A stretch of 64,000 bases of DNA from Palsa-504 sp050011155 (GCA_050011155.1 JBEKJP010000001.1:124001-188000); one strand, 5' to 3'; positions 50,464 through 62,332 are shown, counted from the first letter of the stretch. The notes: generated from the letters alone by a model not told the origin. Numbers and translations are program-made.

Positions 50464-51390
50464 ATGAAACTCCGGATCTTCACCGAGCCGCAGCAGGGCG
50501 CCAGCTACGCCACGCTTCGCGCCGTCGCGCTGGCCGCGGAGGAACTGGGCTTCGACGCGTTCTTCCGGTCCGACCACTACCTGGCCATGGGCCAGGCCGG
50601 GCTGCCCGGGCCGACGGAGTCGTGGGCCACGCTGGCCGCCCTGGCCGTCGAGACCAGCCGCATCCGCCTCGGCACGCTGGTGACCCCGGCGACGTTCCGG
50701 CTGCCCGGCCCGCTCGCCATCACCGTCGCGCAGGTGGACCAGATGAGCGGCGGCCGGGTGGAGCTCGGCCTCGGCGCCGGATGGTTCGAGAAGGAACACA
50801 CCGCTTACGGGATCCCGTTCCCGCCGCTGGGCGAGCGCACCTCGCGGCTCGAGGAGCAGCTCGCGATCATCACCGGGCTCTGGGAGACGGCGGAGGGCGA
50901 CACGTTCTCCTACGCCGGAACGTACTACCAGCTCACGGACTCGCCCGCGCTGCCCAAGCCGGCCCAGCGCCCGCGCCCGCCGGTGATCGTGGGCGGCCTG
51001 GGCAAGCGCCGCACGCCGCGGCTGGCCGCTAGGTTCGCCGACGAGTACAACCTGGCGTTCCAGACCGTCCCGGATACGGCGGCCGCGTTCGCCCGCGTCC
51101 GGGAGGCCTGCGAGGCCGCCGGGCGCGACCCCGCGTCCCTGACCTACTCGGTGGCGCACACGGTGTGCTGCGGGAGAGACGAGGCCGAATTCCGCCGCCG
51201 GGCCGCCGCGATCGGCTACGAGCCGGACGCCATGCGGGCCATCGGGCTCACGGGCACGCCCGGTGAGGTGGCGGCCAGGATCGCCGAGTACGCCTCGATC
51301 GGTGCCGAAAGCGTGTACCTGCAGGTGCTAGACCTGAGCGACCTCGACCACTTGGCCCTGATCGCCTCGGACGTGGCACCGCAGGTGTAG
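50464..51390 (+). CDS. LLM class F420-dependent oxidoreductase
   Basis: 308 aa luciferase-like TIM barrel. FRSDHYLAMGQAGLPGPTES split over one loop, RIRLGTLVTPATFRLPG, and GLGAGWFEKEHTAYGIPFPP (the F420/flavin region) are typical of actinobacterial F420-dependent members (TIGR03560-like). PRPPVIVGGLGKRRTPRLAA follows and marks the later part of the barrel. It probably reduces or oxidises a small organic substrate using F420. ATG 50464 has AGGATGGAAG upstream; ATG 50455 is also in frame. It stands alone. Confidence 0.88.
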   Translation: MKLRIFTEPQQGASYATLRAVALAAEELGFDAFFRSDHYLAMGQAGLPGPTESWATLAALAVETSRIRLGTLVTPATFRLPGPLAITVAQVDQMSGGRVELGLGAGWFEKEHTAYGIPFPPLGERTSRLEEQLAIITGLWETAEGDTFSYAGTYYQLTDSPALPKPAQRPRPPVIVGGLGKRRTPRLAARFADEYNLAFQTVPDTAAAFARVREACEAAGRDPASLTYSVAHTVCCGRDEAEFRRRAAAIGYEPDAMRAIGLTGTPGEVAARIAEYASIGAESVYLQVLDLSDLDHLALIASDVAPQV

Positions 51391-51453
51391 CGCGGCAACC
51401 GGGACCGCGTCGCACGGCCGGACGGCACGCACCAGGGCCGTTCGGCAGAAAAA

Positions 51454-52269
51454 TCAGCCGAAGGCATGGCGGGCCGCGGCGGCACCGGCCGCGGCCCCCG
51501 CCCGGAAGCCGTATGTTCCCTGCTCACGCAGCTCAGTGGCGGCGCTGACGACCGCCCCGATCGCGGCGAACGCGAACGAGCCGCCCACCGAGACGCGGCT
51601 CACCCCGGCCCGGGCGAGGTCGCCGACCGGCGGCACGCCGTCCAGGGCGAGGACGTTGACCGGCCGGTCCACCTCGCGGACGACCTGGCTGATGTCCTCC
51701 AGGCGGCGCAGGCCGGGAGCGTAGAGCACGTCGGCGCCGGCCTCCTGGAAGGCCTGCAGCCTGACGATCGTGTCGGCCAGGTCGGCGCGGTCGTGCAGGT
51801 AGTTCTCGGCGCGGGCGGTGAGCACCAGGCGGCCGGGGCCCGCGTGCGCGGCCTGCGCCGCCGCCGCGACGCGCTCGGTCGCCAGGCCGATGTCGTAGAT
51901 GGGGTCGTCCGCCCGGCCGGTGGCGTCCTCGACCGAGGCGCCCGCCAGCCCGACCTCGATCGCCATGCGCATGGTCTCGGCCACGCCGGACGGGGCATCG
52001 GCGAAGCCATTCTCCAGGTCGGCCGAGACCGGCAGGTCCGTCGCCGCGACGATGACCGCGGCGTGCACGATGGCTTCGTCCCTGCTCACCGAGCCGTCAT
52101 TACGGCCCAGGGTGGCCGCGAAGCCCGAACTGGTAGTCGCCAGCGCCTCGAATCCGAGCGACGCGAGGAGCCTGGCGGAGCCGAGATCCCAGGGGTTCGG
52201 CATCAGGAGCGGCTCGCCCGCCCGGTGCAAGGCCAGGAAACGCTGCGCTTTGTCCGCCTGAGTCACCAT
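51454..52269 (-). CDS. Isocitrate lyase/PEP mutase family protein
   Basis: 271 aa (beta/alpha)8 barrel. LLMPNPWDLGSARLLASLGF and ATTSSGFAATLGRNDG start the barrel; PVSADLENGFADAPSGVAET contains the Asp/Glu metal-binding region, and GASVEDATGRADDPIYD the second acidic cluster. The KKCGH catalytic loop of isocitrate lyase is absent, so it belongs to the broad oxaloacetase/carboxyphosphonoenolpyruvate-type group with unknown substrate. It is a single gene. Confidence 0.85.
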   Translation of the reverse strand: MVTQADKAQRFLALHRAGEPLLMPNPWDLGSARLLASLGFEALATTSSGFAATLGRNDGSVSRDEAIVHAAVIVAATDLPVSADLENGFADAPSGVAETMRMAIEVGLAGASVEDATGRADDPIYDIGLATERVAAAAQAAHAGPGRLVLTARAENYLHDRADLADTIVRLQAFQEAGADVLYAPGLRRLEDISQVVREVDRPVNVLALDGVPPVGDLARAGVSRVSVGGSFAFAAIGAVVSAATELREQGTYGFRAGAAAGAAAARHAFG

Positions 52270-52469
52270 GCACCTAACGTATCTCCCGTCACACCGGCCG
52301 GTCCGGTAGCACGGCCGCCATTTTACGAAATACCAGCTCAGGTCCCCTGATGTCGGCTGCTCTCTAGTCCGCCGCCCGGCCGTGCGGTTACGCTCCGGAA
52401 CTCCGGTCGTATTCCTTACAGCCGGCCATTTGGCTTGCGAGCGGGTAGCCGCGATGCGATCGTTGACCG

Positions 52470-54464
52470 GTGCGCTCGAAAGCCGCCACGACCAGGAGGG
52501 TGCGAGCCGTCACCGTCCTGGCGGTCGCGGCTGCCGCGACGGTCATGCTCGGTGCCCTCATGCTGGCCGCGAGCGTGGTCATGCGGCACGTCACCAGGCA
52601 CCCGCCGCTTCCGCCCGCCCACCTGGCCCGGATAGGGCTGTACGTGGTCGCGGCCGGCGCCGCCTTCGGCCTGGTGGTCCTGGTGATCTTCGCCGTCGGG
52701 CGGCGGGGGAGCGCCGGGAAGTCCCGGTCCCAGCCCGCCCCGGCCGGACACCGCCGGGAAGCCGCCCGCGCGCCGTCCCCGGCATCACCCGGCGCCGCCG
52801 GCCCCCATGCAGCGGGGCCCGACCCTGTCCCGGCGGGACCCGGCCGGGATCAGGATCAGGATCGGGGCCGGGCCGGCGCCCCGGCCCCGGCCCCGGGCAA
52901 CGCCCACGCCGGACGCGGCGGAACCCGTTCCGGCCGCCCGCCGGTGCTGAAGCCCACGAACGTATATACCCCCGGCGGCCTGATCGGCGCGCCGCGCGAC
53001 GGCCACCTCCCCGGCCCGCCAGGTGACCAGCCCGTCCCGGAAATCCTGCGTACCGCCGGCTCCGCTCCGGGAGCACCGCGGCCAGGAGCGCACGCCCCGG
53101 GTGCGCCAGGCCCGGCCGCGCCGTCCGGCGGGCGAGGTCAGGACCGGCCGCCGCCCGGCTGGGCCGGACCTCCGCCGCCACGTCCCGGCTATCAGCCGGG
53201 GATGAACCCGGGGCCAGGCCCGGGCCGGCCTGCCTACGGCCCAGGCGGCACGCCGGTGCCGCCCCGCGATCACATGCGTCCGCGGGAGGGGCGTCCGCAG
53301 GAGGCGCCCCGGCCCGGCCACGCGATACCCCGTCGCGAGGGCATGCCAGGCCGTGAAGGCATGCCGCGTCCAGAACCCACGCCCGGAGCGGGCATGCCGC
53401 CTCGCGGCGCCGGGCCGCAGCAACCGCGAGCCCCGCGGTCCGGCGGTCCCGGCCGGCCGGGCGGCGGTCCGATGCCGCCGCGGGAACCGGCTTACCCGCC
53501 CCGGCCGGGCCAGGGCCACCGCGCGGGCTACGGCCCCGGCCCGGGTCAAGGTCCGGCTCAGGGTCAAGGTCCGGCTCAGGGTCAAGGTCCGGCTCAGGGT
53601 CAAGGTCCCGGTCAGGCGCCGTCTCCCGGGTACGGGCCCCACCAGGGCGGCGGCACGGGACGACACGCGCGAGGTCCCGGCTACGCCGCACCGGGCGCCC
53701 GCAGGCCAGGCGGCCCGCGCCCGGGCCCGAGCGAACCCGCCGGGTCGTTCGAGGGCGGGTACGCGCAGGTCATCCGAGCCTCGGACAACCCGGTCCGCCC
53801 CGCCAGGCGGCCAGGTTCTGGACGGCCCAGCGATGGCCGGCCCAGCGATGGCCGGCCCAGCGATCCGGTCCGGCCTGGTCGTCAGCCGGGGGAGGTGCCC
53901 GCCGACGTATTCGTCTACCGCGACACCGACAGCCAGCCCGGTGCCGCCGGGCCAGGGCCGAACGACCCGTCCTACTGGTACGACCTGCCCGGGGCCGGCC
54001 CGGCGGCGGAGGAGACTCCACCCGTACCAGAGGAAACCAGGGGGCCGTTCGAGCCGCTCGTGTCGTCCGCCGACCCGCCCGGTACCGTCCGCCGCTCGGT
54101 TACTGATCCTGAGGCCGCCGACCCCGGGGCCGCGGATTCCGCGGCTTCCGGGGCGGGGGGACCGGGGCGGGACGATGGCGAGGATACGGCCCATGTCCAG
54201 GCGCGCAGGCTCGAGCAGATCAAGGACCTGTACCTGACCGCGGAAGCCATCGGCGAGGTGAACGTCGACAAGCATTTCGACCAGCTGCTGGCCCAGCAGC
54301 GCGAGCTCATCAGCGAGTACTTCAGGCAGTCGTCCACGACGCCCGCGCCTGAAGCCGCCGATCAGGCTCAGGCCGGCCCGCAGGTCCCCGAGCCGCCCGC
54401 GGGCAGCCCGGGGGGCGTGCCCGAGACCGCTCGCGTCACCGCCGACCAGCCGCGCGCATGGTGA
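52470..54464 (+). CDS. Large Pro/Gly-rich protein with two N-terminal membrane helices
   Basis: 664 aa. Two membrane helices lie near the N-terminus (AVTVLAVAAAATVMLGALML and IGLYVVAAGAAFGLVVLVIF). Residues about 75-540 are an intrinsically disordered Pro/Gly/Ala/Arg-rich region with short peptide repeats (GPAQGQ x3; GRPSDG x2-3). The C-terminal 100 residues are acidic and helical (RRLEQIKDLYLTAEAIGEVN, then FDQLLAQQRELISEYF) and could be a coiled coil. No family is recognised. The start GTG at 52470 has a weak ribosome site. The layout resembles scaffold or polarity-type membrane proteins; that is inference. It overlaps the oxidoreductase gene at its 3' end. Confidence 0.72.
   Translation: MRSKAATTRRVRAVTVLAVAAAATVMLGALMLAASVVMRHVTRHPPLPPAHLARIGLYVVAAGAAFGLVVLVIFAVGRRGSAGKSRSQPAPAGHRREAARAPSPASPGAAGPHAAGPDPVPAGPGRDQDQDRGRAGAPAPAPGNAHAGRGGTRSGRPPVLKPTNVYTPGGLIGAPRDGHLPGPPGDQPVPEILRTAGSAPGAPRPGAHAPGAPGPAAPSGGRGQDRPPPGWAGPPPPRPGYQPGMNPGPGPGRPAYGPGGTPVPPRDHMRPREGRPQEAPRPGHAIPRREGMPGREGMPRPEPTPGAGMPPRGAGPQQPRAPRSGGPGRPGGGPMPPREPAYPPRPGQGHRAGYGPGPGQGPAQGQGPAQGQGPAQGQGPGQAPSPGYGPHQGGGTGRHARGPGYAAPGARRPGGPRPGPSEPAGSFEGGYAQVIRASDNPVRPARRPGSGRPSDGRPSDGRPSDPVRPGRQPGEVPADVFVYRDTDSQPGAAGPGPNDPSYWYDLPGAGPAAEETPPVPEETRGPFEPLVSSADPPGTVRRSVTDPEAADPGAADSAASGAGGPGRDDGEDTAHVQARRLEQIKDLYLTAEAIGEVNVDKHFDQLLAQQRELISEYFRQSSTTPAPEAADQAQAGPQVPEPPAGSPGGVPETARVTADQPRAW
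53544..53615 (+). repeat. 18-bp coding tandem repeat
   Basis: GGTCAAGGTCCGGCTCAG is repeated perfectly three times (53544-53597), with a fourth divergent copy to 53615. It encodes six-residue Gly/Pro/Ala/Gln units (GPAQGQ) in the disordered region. Perfect DNA identity suggests recent slippage and probable length variation between strains. Confidence 0.92.
53823..53865 (+). repeat. 15-bp coding tandem repeat
   Basis: The unit CGGCCCAGCGATGGC occurs at 53823-53837 and 53838-53852, and in part to about 53865. It encodes five-residue RPSDG units in the same disordered region. Confidence 0.88.
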
Positions 54465-55273
54465 CCGGGGATGGACAGACGCTGGTCATCGCGGTGCTCG
54501 GCCTCGGCGAGGCTGGTTCCGCCATCGCGGCCGACCTGGCCGCGGCGGGAGCGCGGGTCCGCGGTTACGATCCCGCGGTAACCGCGGCCGGGCCCGTCCT
54601 CGACACCGGCAGTGAAGCCGATGCGGCGCGCGGGGCGCACCTGGTGCTGAGCGTCAACAGCGCGAAGGCCGCGCTGGACGCGCTCCAGGCCGGCCTGCCC
54701 GGTTTGCTGGCCGACAGCCGGCCGGGGGCAGGCGTGGTATGGGCCGACCTGAACACCGCCTCCCCGGGCACCAAACGGCGGCTGGCCGGCCTGGCCGCGG
54801 ACGCGGGCGTGCCGTTCGCCGACATCGCGATGATGGCTCCGGTGCCCGGGCGCGGGCTGCGGGTCCCGATGCTGGCCAGCGGAGCCGGTGCCGCCCGTTG
54901 TGCCGCCCTGCTCACGCCGCTGGGCGCTGGCATCGAGGTGCTCGACGGCCCGGCCGGGCTCGCCGCCAGCAAGAAGCTTCTGCGCAGCGTGTTCTACAAG
55001 GGCATGGCGTCCTCGATCGTCGAGGCCCTGGACGCCGCCCGGGCCGCGGGCGACGAACCGTGGCTGCGTGAGCACATCGCCGCCGAGCTCGCGGAGCTGG
55101 ACGCCGACACCCTGGACCGGGTGACCTGCGGTACCCGCCAGCACGCGGTCCGCCGCGCCGCGGAGATGCAGGCGGCCGCCGAGATGCTCGCCGAACTCGG
55201 CGTGCCGCCGCTGATGGCGGACGCCAGCCGTGCCCTGCACGAGCGCCTGACGGGCGGCGAGAATCCTACGTAA
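54458..55273 (+). CDS. NAD(P)-dependent oxidoreductase, 6-phosphogluconate/hydroxyisobutyrate dehydrogenase fold with DUF1932
   Basis: 271 aa. The Rossmann motif is VLGLGEAGSAIAADLAAAG; VWADLNTASPGTKRRLA and ADIAMMAPVPGRGLRVP are the family substrate-loop elements. KKLLRSVFYKGMASSIVEAL has the conserved Lys used for catalysis. The C-terminal DUF1932 helical domain follows. ATG 54458 overlaps the upstream stop; GTG 54461 (GTGA) is equally possible. Beta-hydroxyacid oxidation is expected, substrate unknown. Confidence 0.87.
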   Translation: MVTGDGQTLVIAVLGLGEAGSAIAADLAAAGARVRGYDPAVTAAGPVLDTGSEADAARGAHLVLSVNSAKAALDALQAGLPGLLADSRPGAGVVWADLNTASPGTKRRLAGLAADAGVPFADIAMMAPVPGRGLRVPMLASGAGAARCAALLTPLGAGIEVLDGPAGLAASKKLLRSVFYKGMASSIVEALDAARAAGDEPWLREHIAAELAELDADTLDRVTCGTRQHAVRRAAEMQAAAEMLAELGVPPLMADASRALHERLTGGENPT

Positions 55274-56105
55274 GCGCCGCGAGCGCCTCGGCCAGCGGCT
55301 GGAGCGAACCGGGCTTGGCGTGGTGGGGCAGGTTCATGACGACCAGGTCGACACCGGCGTCACGGTAGCCCGCCACCGTCGCGAGGACGGGATCGAGGCC
55401 GCCATCCGGGTCGACGCGCGCGTTGACCGAACAGGTGATCTCGCTCATGTCCCGGCCGATCTCGGCGCAGTGCCCGGCGAGGACCTCCTTCAGCTCGAGC
55501 CAGTCCTCCGGGCTCGTCACGATGGCATTCCAGTGCTGGGCCCAGCGGGCCACCGTGCGCAGCGTGCGCTGCTTGCCGCGGCCGCCGATGGTAATCGGCG
55601 GGTGCGGCCGCTGGACCGGCTTCGGCTCGCACCGGGCGTCGGTCAGCTTGACGTACTCGCCTTCAAGGGTCGTGGTGGTCTGGCTCAGCAGGCCGACGAT
55701 GGCCACGACACCCTCGTCGAAGCGGTCGAACCGCTCACGTAGCGGCGGCAGTTCGATGCCGTAGGCGTCGCACTCCATCTGATTCCACCCGGCGCCCAGG
55801 CCGATCTCCAGCCGGCCCCCGGAGATGATGTCCACGGTCGCGGCCATGTTCGCCAGCACGGCCGGGTGCCGGTAGATCATGCCGGTCACCTGGCTGCCCA
55901 GCCGGATCCGCCGGGTGGCCTGCGCCAGCGCGGCCAGCATCGTCCAGGCCTCGAAGCAAGGGCCGGTCAGGTCGCCGGTCAGCGGGTAGAAATGGTCCCA
56001 GTTCCACGCCGACTCGAACAGCGGGATCTCGTCCGCCGCGACCCACACGTCGCGGATCTCCTCCCACGTCTGATGCTCGGGCCTGGTCTTGATCGCGAAG
56101 CGCAT
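55266..56105 (-). CDS. LLM class F420-dependent oxidoreductase
   Basis: 279 aa. RFAIKTRPEHQTWEEIRDVW, ESAWNWDHFYPLTGD, RIRLGSQVTGMIYRHPAVLA, GLGAGWNQMECDAYGIELPP and HPPITIGGRGKQRTLR follow the F420-dependent luciferase-like pattern seen at 50.5 kb. ATG 56105 is chosen because GAGAGG lies nine bases upstream; ATG 56114 is too close to it. It overlaps the end of the DUF1932 oxidoreductase gene by eight bases (convergent) and is divergent from acnA. Confidence 0.87.
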   Translation of the reverse strand: MRFAIKTRPEHQTWEEIRDVWVAADEIPLFESAWNWDHFYPLTGDLTGPCFEAWTMLAALAQATRRIRLGSQVTGMIYRHPAVLANMAATVDIISGGRLEIGLGAGWNQMECDAYGIELPPLRERFDRFDEGVVAIVGLLSQTTTTLEGEYVKLTDARCEPKPVQRPHPPITIGGRGKQRTLRTVARWAQHWNAIVTSPEDWLELKEVLAGHCAEIGRDMSEITCSVNARVDPDGGLDPVLATVAGYRDAGVDLVVMNLPHHAKPGSLQPLAEALAALT

Positions 56106-56192
56106 GGGGGACATCCTCTCGTGGCCAGCTTCCGCGGGCTAATGGCGGTCCGAGCGCTATCGTACTGAGCCCGGCCCGGAGTCACCGTGGCG

Positions 56193-56252
56193 AAGTAACT
56201 TGATGTCAAGATTTTCTTGTCGTACCCTCGGTAAGTAGCTTGATGTCGAGAT
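56193..56252. promoter_or_regulatory. Direct repeat with dyad cores upstream of acnA
   Basis: Two 20-bp copies, AAGTA(A/G)CTTGATGTC(A/G)AGAT, start at 56193 and 56233 (40-bp period). Each contains a near-palindrome CTTGATGTCAAG or CTTGATGTCGAG. The pair lies 60-120 bp before acnA in the divergent control region. It is a strong candidate for binding of an aconitase or LLM-gene regulator. Confidence 0.65.
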
Positions 56253-56311
56253 ACTGTAGGTTGGGCAGCAGCGCGGGACCGCACTGATGCGAGCGAGGAG
56301 GCTCAGCAACG

Positions 56312-59014
<2,703 letters not shown>

Positions 59015-59039
59015 GGCGCCGGCGCTAGGGTGGTCCTCC

Positions 59040-60467
59040 ATGACGGAGGATCCCTTGGGCGCGGCGCTGGCCGGCGGTAACGACGAGGACGACGACGACT
59101 TCGACCTCAAGGAGGCCTTCGGCCTGCCCGACGAGCTGCCGCCGATACGGCTGCCGGCGCTGTCCGAGCTGGCCGCGATGGCCCGCCGCGCTCCCCTGAT
59201 CGCCGAGCTGCGGGCGCTGGTCAGCTGGCTGGGAGCGGGTCGTGCGGTGGACGAGGAGGCGGAGCTGGCCGACGGCGACATCGCCGAGGCCGCCGCCGCG
59301 CTGGGCCTCGCCGTGCCGCGTTTCGAGCACCTGTGGGAGCTGGCCATCGAAACGGAATTCGTCGAGCTTGACGGCGAGGCCGGGTCGGCGCGGCCCGGCG
59401 AGATCGCGCCAGCGTGGGATGCCGGTGACGACGAGGAAGTGCTCGATATCTGGAACGAGGTGTTCGAGGCGGTCATCGACGCCACGCTGGATATCGTCGA
59501 GTCCCTGGATCCGGACCCGGCCGAGGACCTGGACTTCTACGGCCACGGGGCTGGCATCATGACGATGCTCTTCCTGGCCAGGCCAGACGGCCTGGCCGTA
59601 GCCGACGCCAGCGAGGTGATCAGGAGCACCGCCACCGCGGAACTGGCGCCAGCCGAGGCCGAACAGACGTGGCAGGCCTGGACCGGCGCGCACGGCGATC
59701 CGGCCCGGCTGCTCCTCGACCAGCTGGCTGAGCTCGGAGCCGTCCAGCTAACGGACACCGAGGACGGTCCTCAGGCCCGATTCACCTCGCTCGGCCTGGC
59801 CGCGACCCGCGCCATACTCGCCGATTTCGCGGTGGAGGTCCCGCTCCTCCCGCCCCCGGAGCAGATGACCGCGGCCGAGCTGATCGCGATGACCGGCGGC
59901 GCGTCCGAGGAAGAGTTCGCCGCCGAGATCGCCGCCTGGCTGGCGCACCAGACGGAGGAGGCCGCGGCCAGGCGACTGCTGGCTGTCGCCGCGGAATCCG
60001 ATCCAGCCTCGCGGATTCTCGCGGTGGGCGTCGTCATCACCGAACTCGGCGCCGCCGCCGAGCCCGCCTGGCGTACCGCCCTCGCCCAGGTCGAGCTGCG
60101 CGGCTACGCGAACGCCGCCCTCGCCGCGCTCGCGGCTGGCGATCTGGCCGAAGGGGGAGTGTCCGGCGTCGAACTCGCCGCCGACGACGTGGCCTGGATG
60201 ATCACCGACGCGCTCGCCGCCGAGGGGTGGGACGACGCGGCTGAGGACGCCGAGTACGAACCGGCGGTTCTCGCGGAGCGACTGGCGGAGTCGATTCCGG
60301 CCGGGCAGGAACCGACGGCGTTCGAGATGATGGCGCGGGTACCGCATCCGGACGCGGCGAATGTCCTGACGGTGATCGGCCGGTATCACCCAGATGAGAA
60401 GATCGCCGAAGTCGCGCGGACGTCCGCCCACGAGGCGGCGAGCCGGAAGGCCGCCCAACGGCCGTAA
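59040..60467 (+). CDS. Conserved hypothetical protein, 475 aa, mostly helical
   Basis: I do not recognise a named domain. It is strongly acidic and Ala/Glu-rich, with no membrane segment or signal peptide. The N-terminus is an acidic run (NDEDDDDFDLKEAFGLPDEL). The rest is a series of amphipathic helices in three or four blocks (residues about 40-110, 130-260, 280-370, 380-470), including repeated AAELIAMTGG- and HPDAANVLTVIGRYHPDEK-like segments that resemble HEAT/ARM-type helical repeats. It sits 25 bp after acnA and 11 bp before the methyltransferase gene, so the three may be co-transcribed. Confidence 0.72.
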   Translation: MTEDPLGAALAGGNDEDDDDFDLKEAFGLPDELPPIRLPALSELAAMARRAPLIAELRALVSWLGAGRAVDEEAELADGDIAEAAAALGLAVPRFEHLWELAIETEFVELDGEAGSARPGEIAPAWDAGDDEEVLDIWNEVFEAVIDATLDIVESLDPDPAEDLDFYGHGAGIMTMLFLARPDGLAVADASEVIRSTATAELAPAEAEQTWQAWTGAHGDPARLLLDQLAELGAVQLTDTEDGPQARFTSLGLAATRAILADFAVEVPLLPPPEQMTAAELIAMTGGASEEEFAAEIAAWLAHQTEEAAARRLLAVAAESDPASRILAVGVVITELGAAAEPAWRTALAQVELRGYANAALAALAAGDLAEGGVSGVELAADDVAWMITDALAAEGWDDAAEDAEYEPAVLAERLAESIPAGQEPTAFEMMARVPHPDAANVLTVIGRYHPDEKIAEVARTSAHEAASRKAAQRP

Positions 60468-60478
60468 CCCAGCTCATT

Positions 60479-61249
60479 ATGACCGTTCCGGACCCCGTGG
60501 TCGTCGCCAGGCTCCGCGCCGCCGGCTGCGTGTTCGCCGAGGACGAAGCCGAGCTGCTGACGGCCGCCGCCCGGACCCCGGCCGAACTCGCTGTCATGGT
60601 GGGCAGGCGCGCCGCCGGAGAGCCTATCGAGCAGGTCCTCGGCTGGGCGGAATTCTGCGGGTTGCGGATCGCCGTGGCACCCGGCGTGTTCGTCCCGCGG
60701 CGGCGGACCGAGTTCCTGGTCCGGCAGGCCGTGGCGCTCGCCCGGCCAGGTGCCGTTATCGTCGATTTGTGCTGCGGCGCGGGCGCGATCGGCGCGGCCC
60801 TGGCCGTCGCCGTCGAGCGGGCCGAGGTGCGCGCGGCCGACATCGACCCGGCCGCCGTCCGCTGCGCCCGGCGGAACCTCCCGGCCAGCCGCGTCTACCA
60901 GGGCGACCTGTACGAGCCCCTGCCGGCCGGGTTGCGCGGCCGGGTCACGATCCTGGCCGCCAACGTGCCCTACGTACCCGCGGGGGAGATCGGTTTCCTC
61001 CCGGCCGAGGCCCGGGTGCACGAACCGCGGGCCGCCCTGGACGGCGGGGGAGACGGGCTTGACGTACTGCGCCGGGTGGCGGCCGGGGCCCCGGCGTGGC
61101 TGGCGCCCGGCGGGCACGTGCTGAGCGAGATCAGCGAGCGCCAGGCCGCGCCGGCCGAGGCGGCCCTGGCCGCCGCCGGCCTGACGGTCCGGGTGGTCAG
61201 CTCCGATGACCTGGACGCCACGGTCATTATCGGGCAACGCCGCGCGTAG
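60479..61249 (+). CDS. Putative protein N(5)-glutamine methyltransferase (PrmC-related)
   Basis: 256 aa. It has the SAM-binding class I fold with VDLCCGAGAIGAALA (motif I), RAADIDPAAVRCARRNL and ANVPYVPAGE in place of the NPPY catalytic motif of PrmC. The ANVPYVP variant marks the actinobacterial PrmC-related group, whose substrate is not established. GVFVPRRRTEFLV matches the family substrate-recognition segment. It follows the helical protein gene with an 11-bp gap. Confidence 0.87.
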   Translation: MTVPDPVVVARLRAAGCVFAEDEAELLTAAARTPAELAVMVGRRAAGEPIEQVLGWAEFCGLRIAVAPGVFVPRRRTEFLVRQAVALARPGAVIVDLCCGAGAIGAALAVAVERAEVRAADIDPAAVRCARRNLPASRVYQGDLYEPLPAGLRGRVTILAANVPYVPAGEIGFLPAEARVHEPRAALDGGGDGLDVLRRVAAGAPAWLAPGGHVLSEISERQAAPAEAALAAAGLTVRVVSSDDLDATVIIGQRRA

Positions 61250-61252
61250 GGT

Positions 61253-62332
61253 TCAGCCCCGGCGGCGGTGCGTCTCCGCGTCCGACGTCCGGGCGATGGT
61301 CGCCCGGGCGCGGCGGACCGAGATCCGTCCGGACTCGGGCAGCACCTCGGTGATGAACTCGTAGGACTTGGCCAGCTCGGCGGCGTGGCTGGAGCCGTCG
61401 GCGGCCTTGGCCCGGGTGCGCCCGAGCCAGTCGATGATGTCGCCCCAGCCCGGCGCGGCCAGCGATCCGCCGACGTACTGGACCGAGAGCGCGGCGCAGA
61501 GGTTGGCGAAGGCGAGCCGCTGCCGCAGCGGCCACTCGTCCAGGGTGCCGAGCACGAACGCGGCCCCGAACACGTCTCCGGCACCGGTGGGATCGTGGGC
61601 GTTGACCGGGAGCGCGGGCACCCACTCCTGCTCGCTGGTGGTGGAGTCGATGGCGATCGCGCCCTGGCCGCCGCAGGTGACCACCGCGACGGGCACCCGG
61701 TCCGCCAGCGCGTGCAGCGCGTCGTGCGGGTCGTCGGTACGGGTGTAAGCCATCGCCTCCACGCTGTTGGGCAGGAAGGCATGGAAGCTCTCCAGCTGGT
61801 CCAGGACGCTCGGCGACCACTTCTCGTCCTGGTCCCAGCCGGTGTCGGCGAACAGCAGCATGCCGTCCGCGGCCGCCGACTGGAACCATTCGCGCGGCTC
61901 GGGATCGAGATGCGCGAAGCCGACCCTGGCCGTGGGGATGGTGCCGATCAGCTCAGTGGGTGGCACGGGCGGGGGGTGCATGTGCGTCATCAGCGCCCGG
62001 TCCCGCTCGACCACCATGGAGACCGTCACCGGGGAGTGCCAGTCGGAGAACCGGCGCGAGTGTGACAGGTCCACGCCTTCCTGCTCGGTCAGCGTCGACC
62101 AGCAGAAGTCCCCGTACACGTCGTCGCCGAAGGCGGCGGCCAGGGACGTGCGCACGCCCAGCCGGCTGGCCGCGATGGCCAGGTTGGCGATGCCGCCCGG
62201 GCATGACCCCATCCCGGACGCCTGGAGCTCGGTGCCGCGCACGGGCAGGGAATCCAGGCCGGTGAAGACGACATCGAAGAACACGGTGCCGTGCACAAAC
62301 AGGTCGTAATCCTCGTCGTGCCGCTCCTTCAT
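61253..62332 (-). CDS. PfkB family carbohydrate kinase
   Basis: 359 aa ribokinase-fold sugar kinase. The ATG at 62332 is used because GGGAGAG lies six to seven bases upstream; the frame is open to 62410. N-terminal YDLFVHGTVFFDVVFTGL, then GSCPGGIANLAIAASRLG (sugar-binding loop), and the C-terminal ATP and catalytic motif HDPTGAGDVFGAAFVLG with the catalytic Asp near residue 258. It phosphorylates a sugar or nucleoside; the target is not given by sequence. It is divergent from the GH4 glycosidase gene, 64 bp away, and may feed its product. Confidence 0.9.
   Translation of the reverse strand: MKERHDEDYDLFVHGTVFFDVVFTGLDSLPVRGTELQASGMGSCPGGIANLAIAASRLGVRTSLAAAFGDDVYGDFCWSTLTEQEGVDLSHSRRFSDWHSPVTVSMVVERDRALMTHMHPPPVPPTELIGTIPTARVGFAHLDPEPREWFQSAAADGMLLFADTGWDQDEKWSPSVLDQLESFHAFLPNSVEAMAYTRTDDPHDALHALADRVPVAVVTCGGQGAIAIDSTTSEQEWVPALPVNAHDPTGAGDVFGAAFVLGTLDEWPLRQRLAFANLCAALSVQYVGGSLAAPGWGDIIDWLGRTRAKAADGSSHAAELAKSYEFITEVLPESGRISVRRARATIARTSDAETHRRRG

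Noticed and set aside
53544..53865. Tandem repeats considered as a CRISPR-like array
   Set aside because: Units are adjacent without spacers, in frame, and encode repeated peptides in a disordered protein region.
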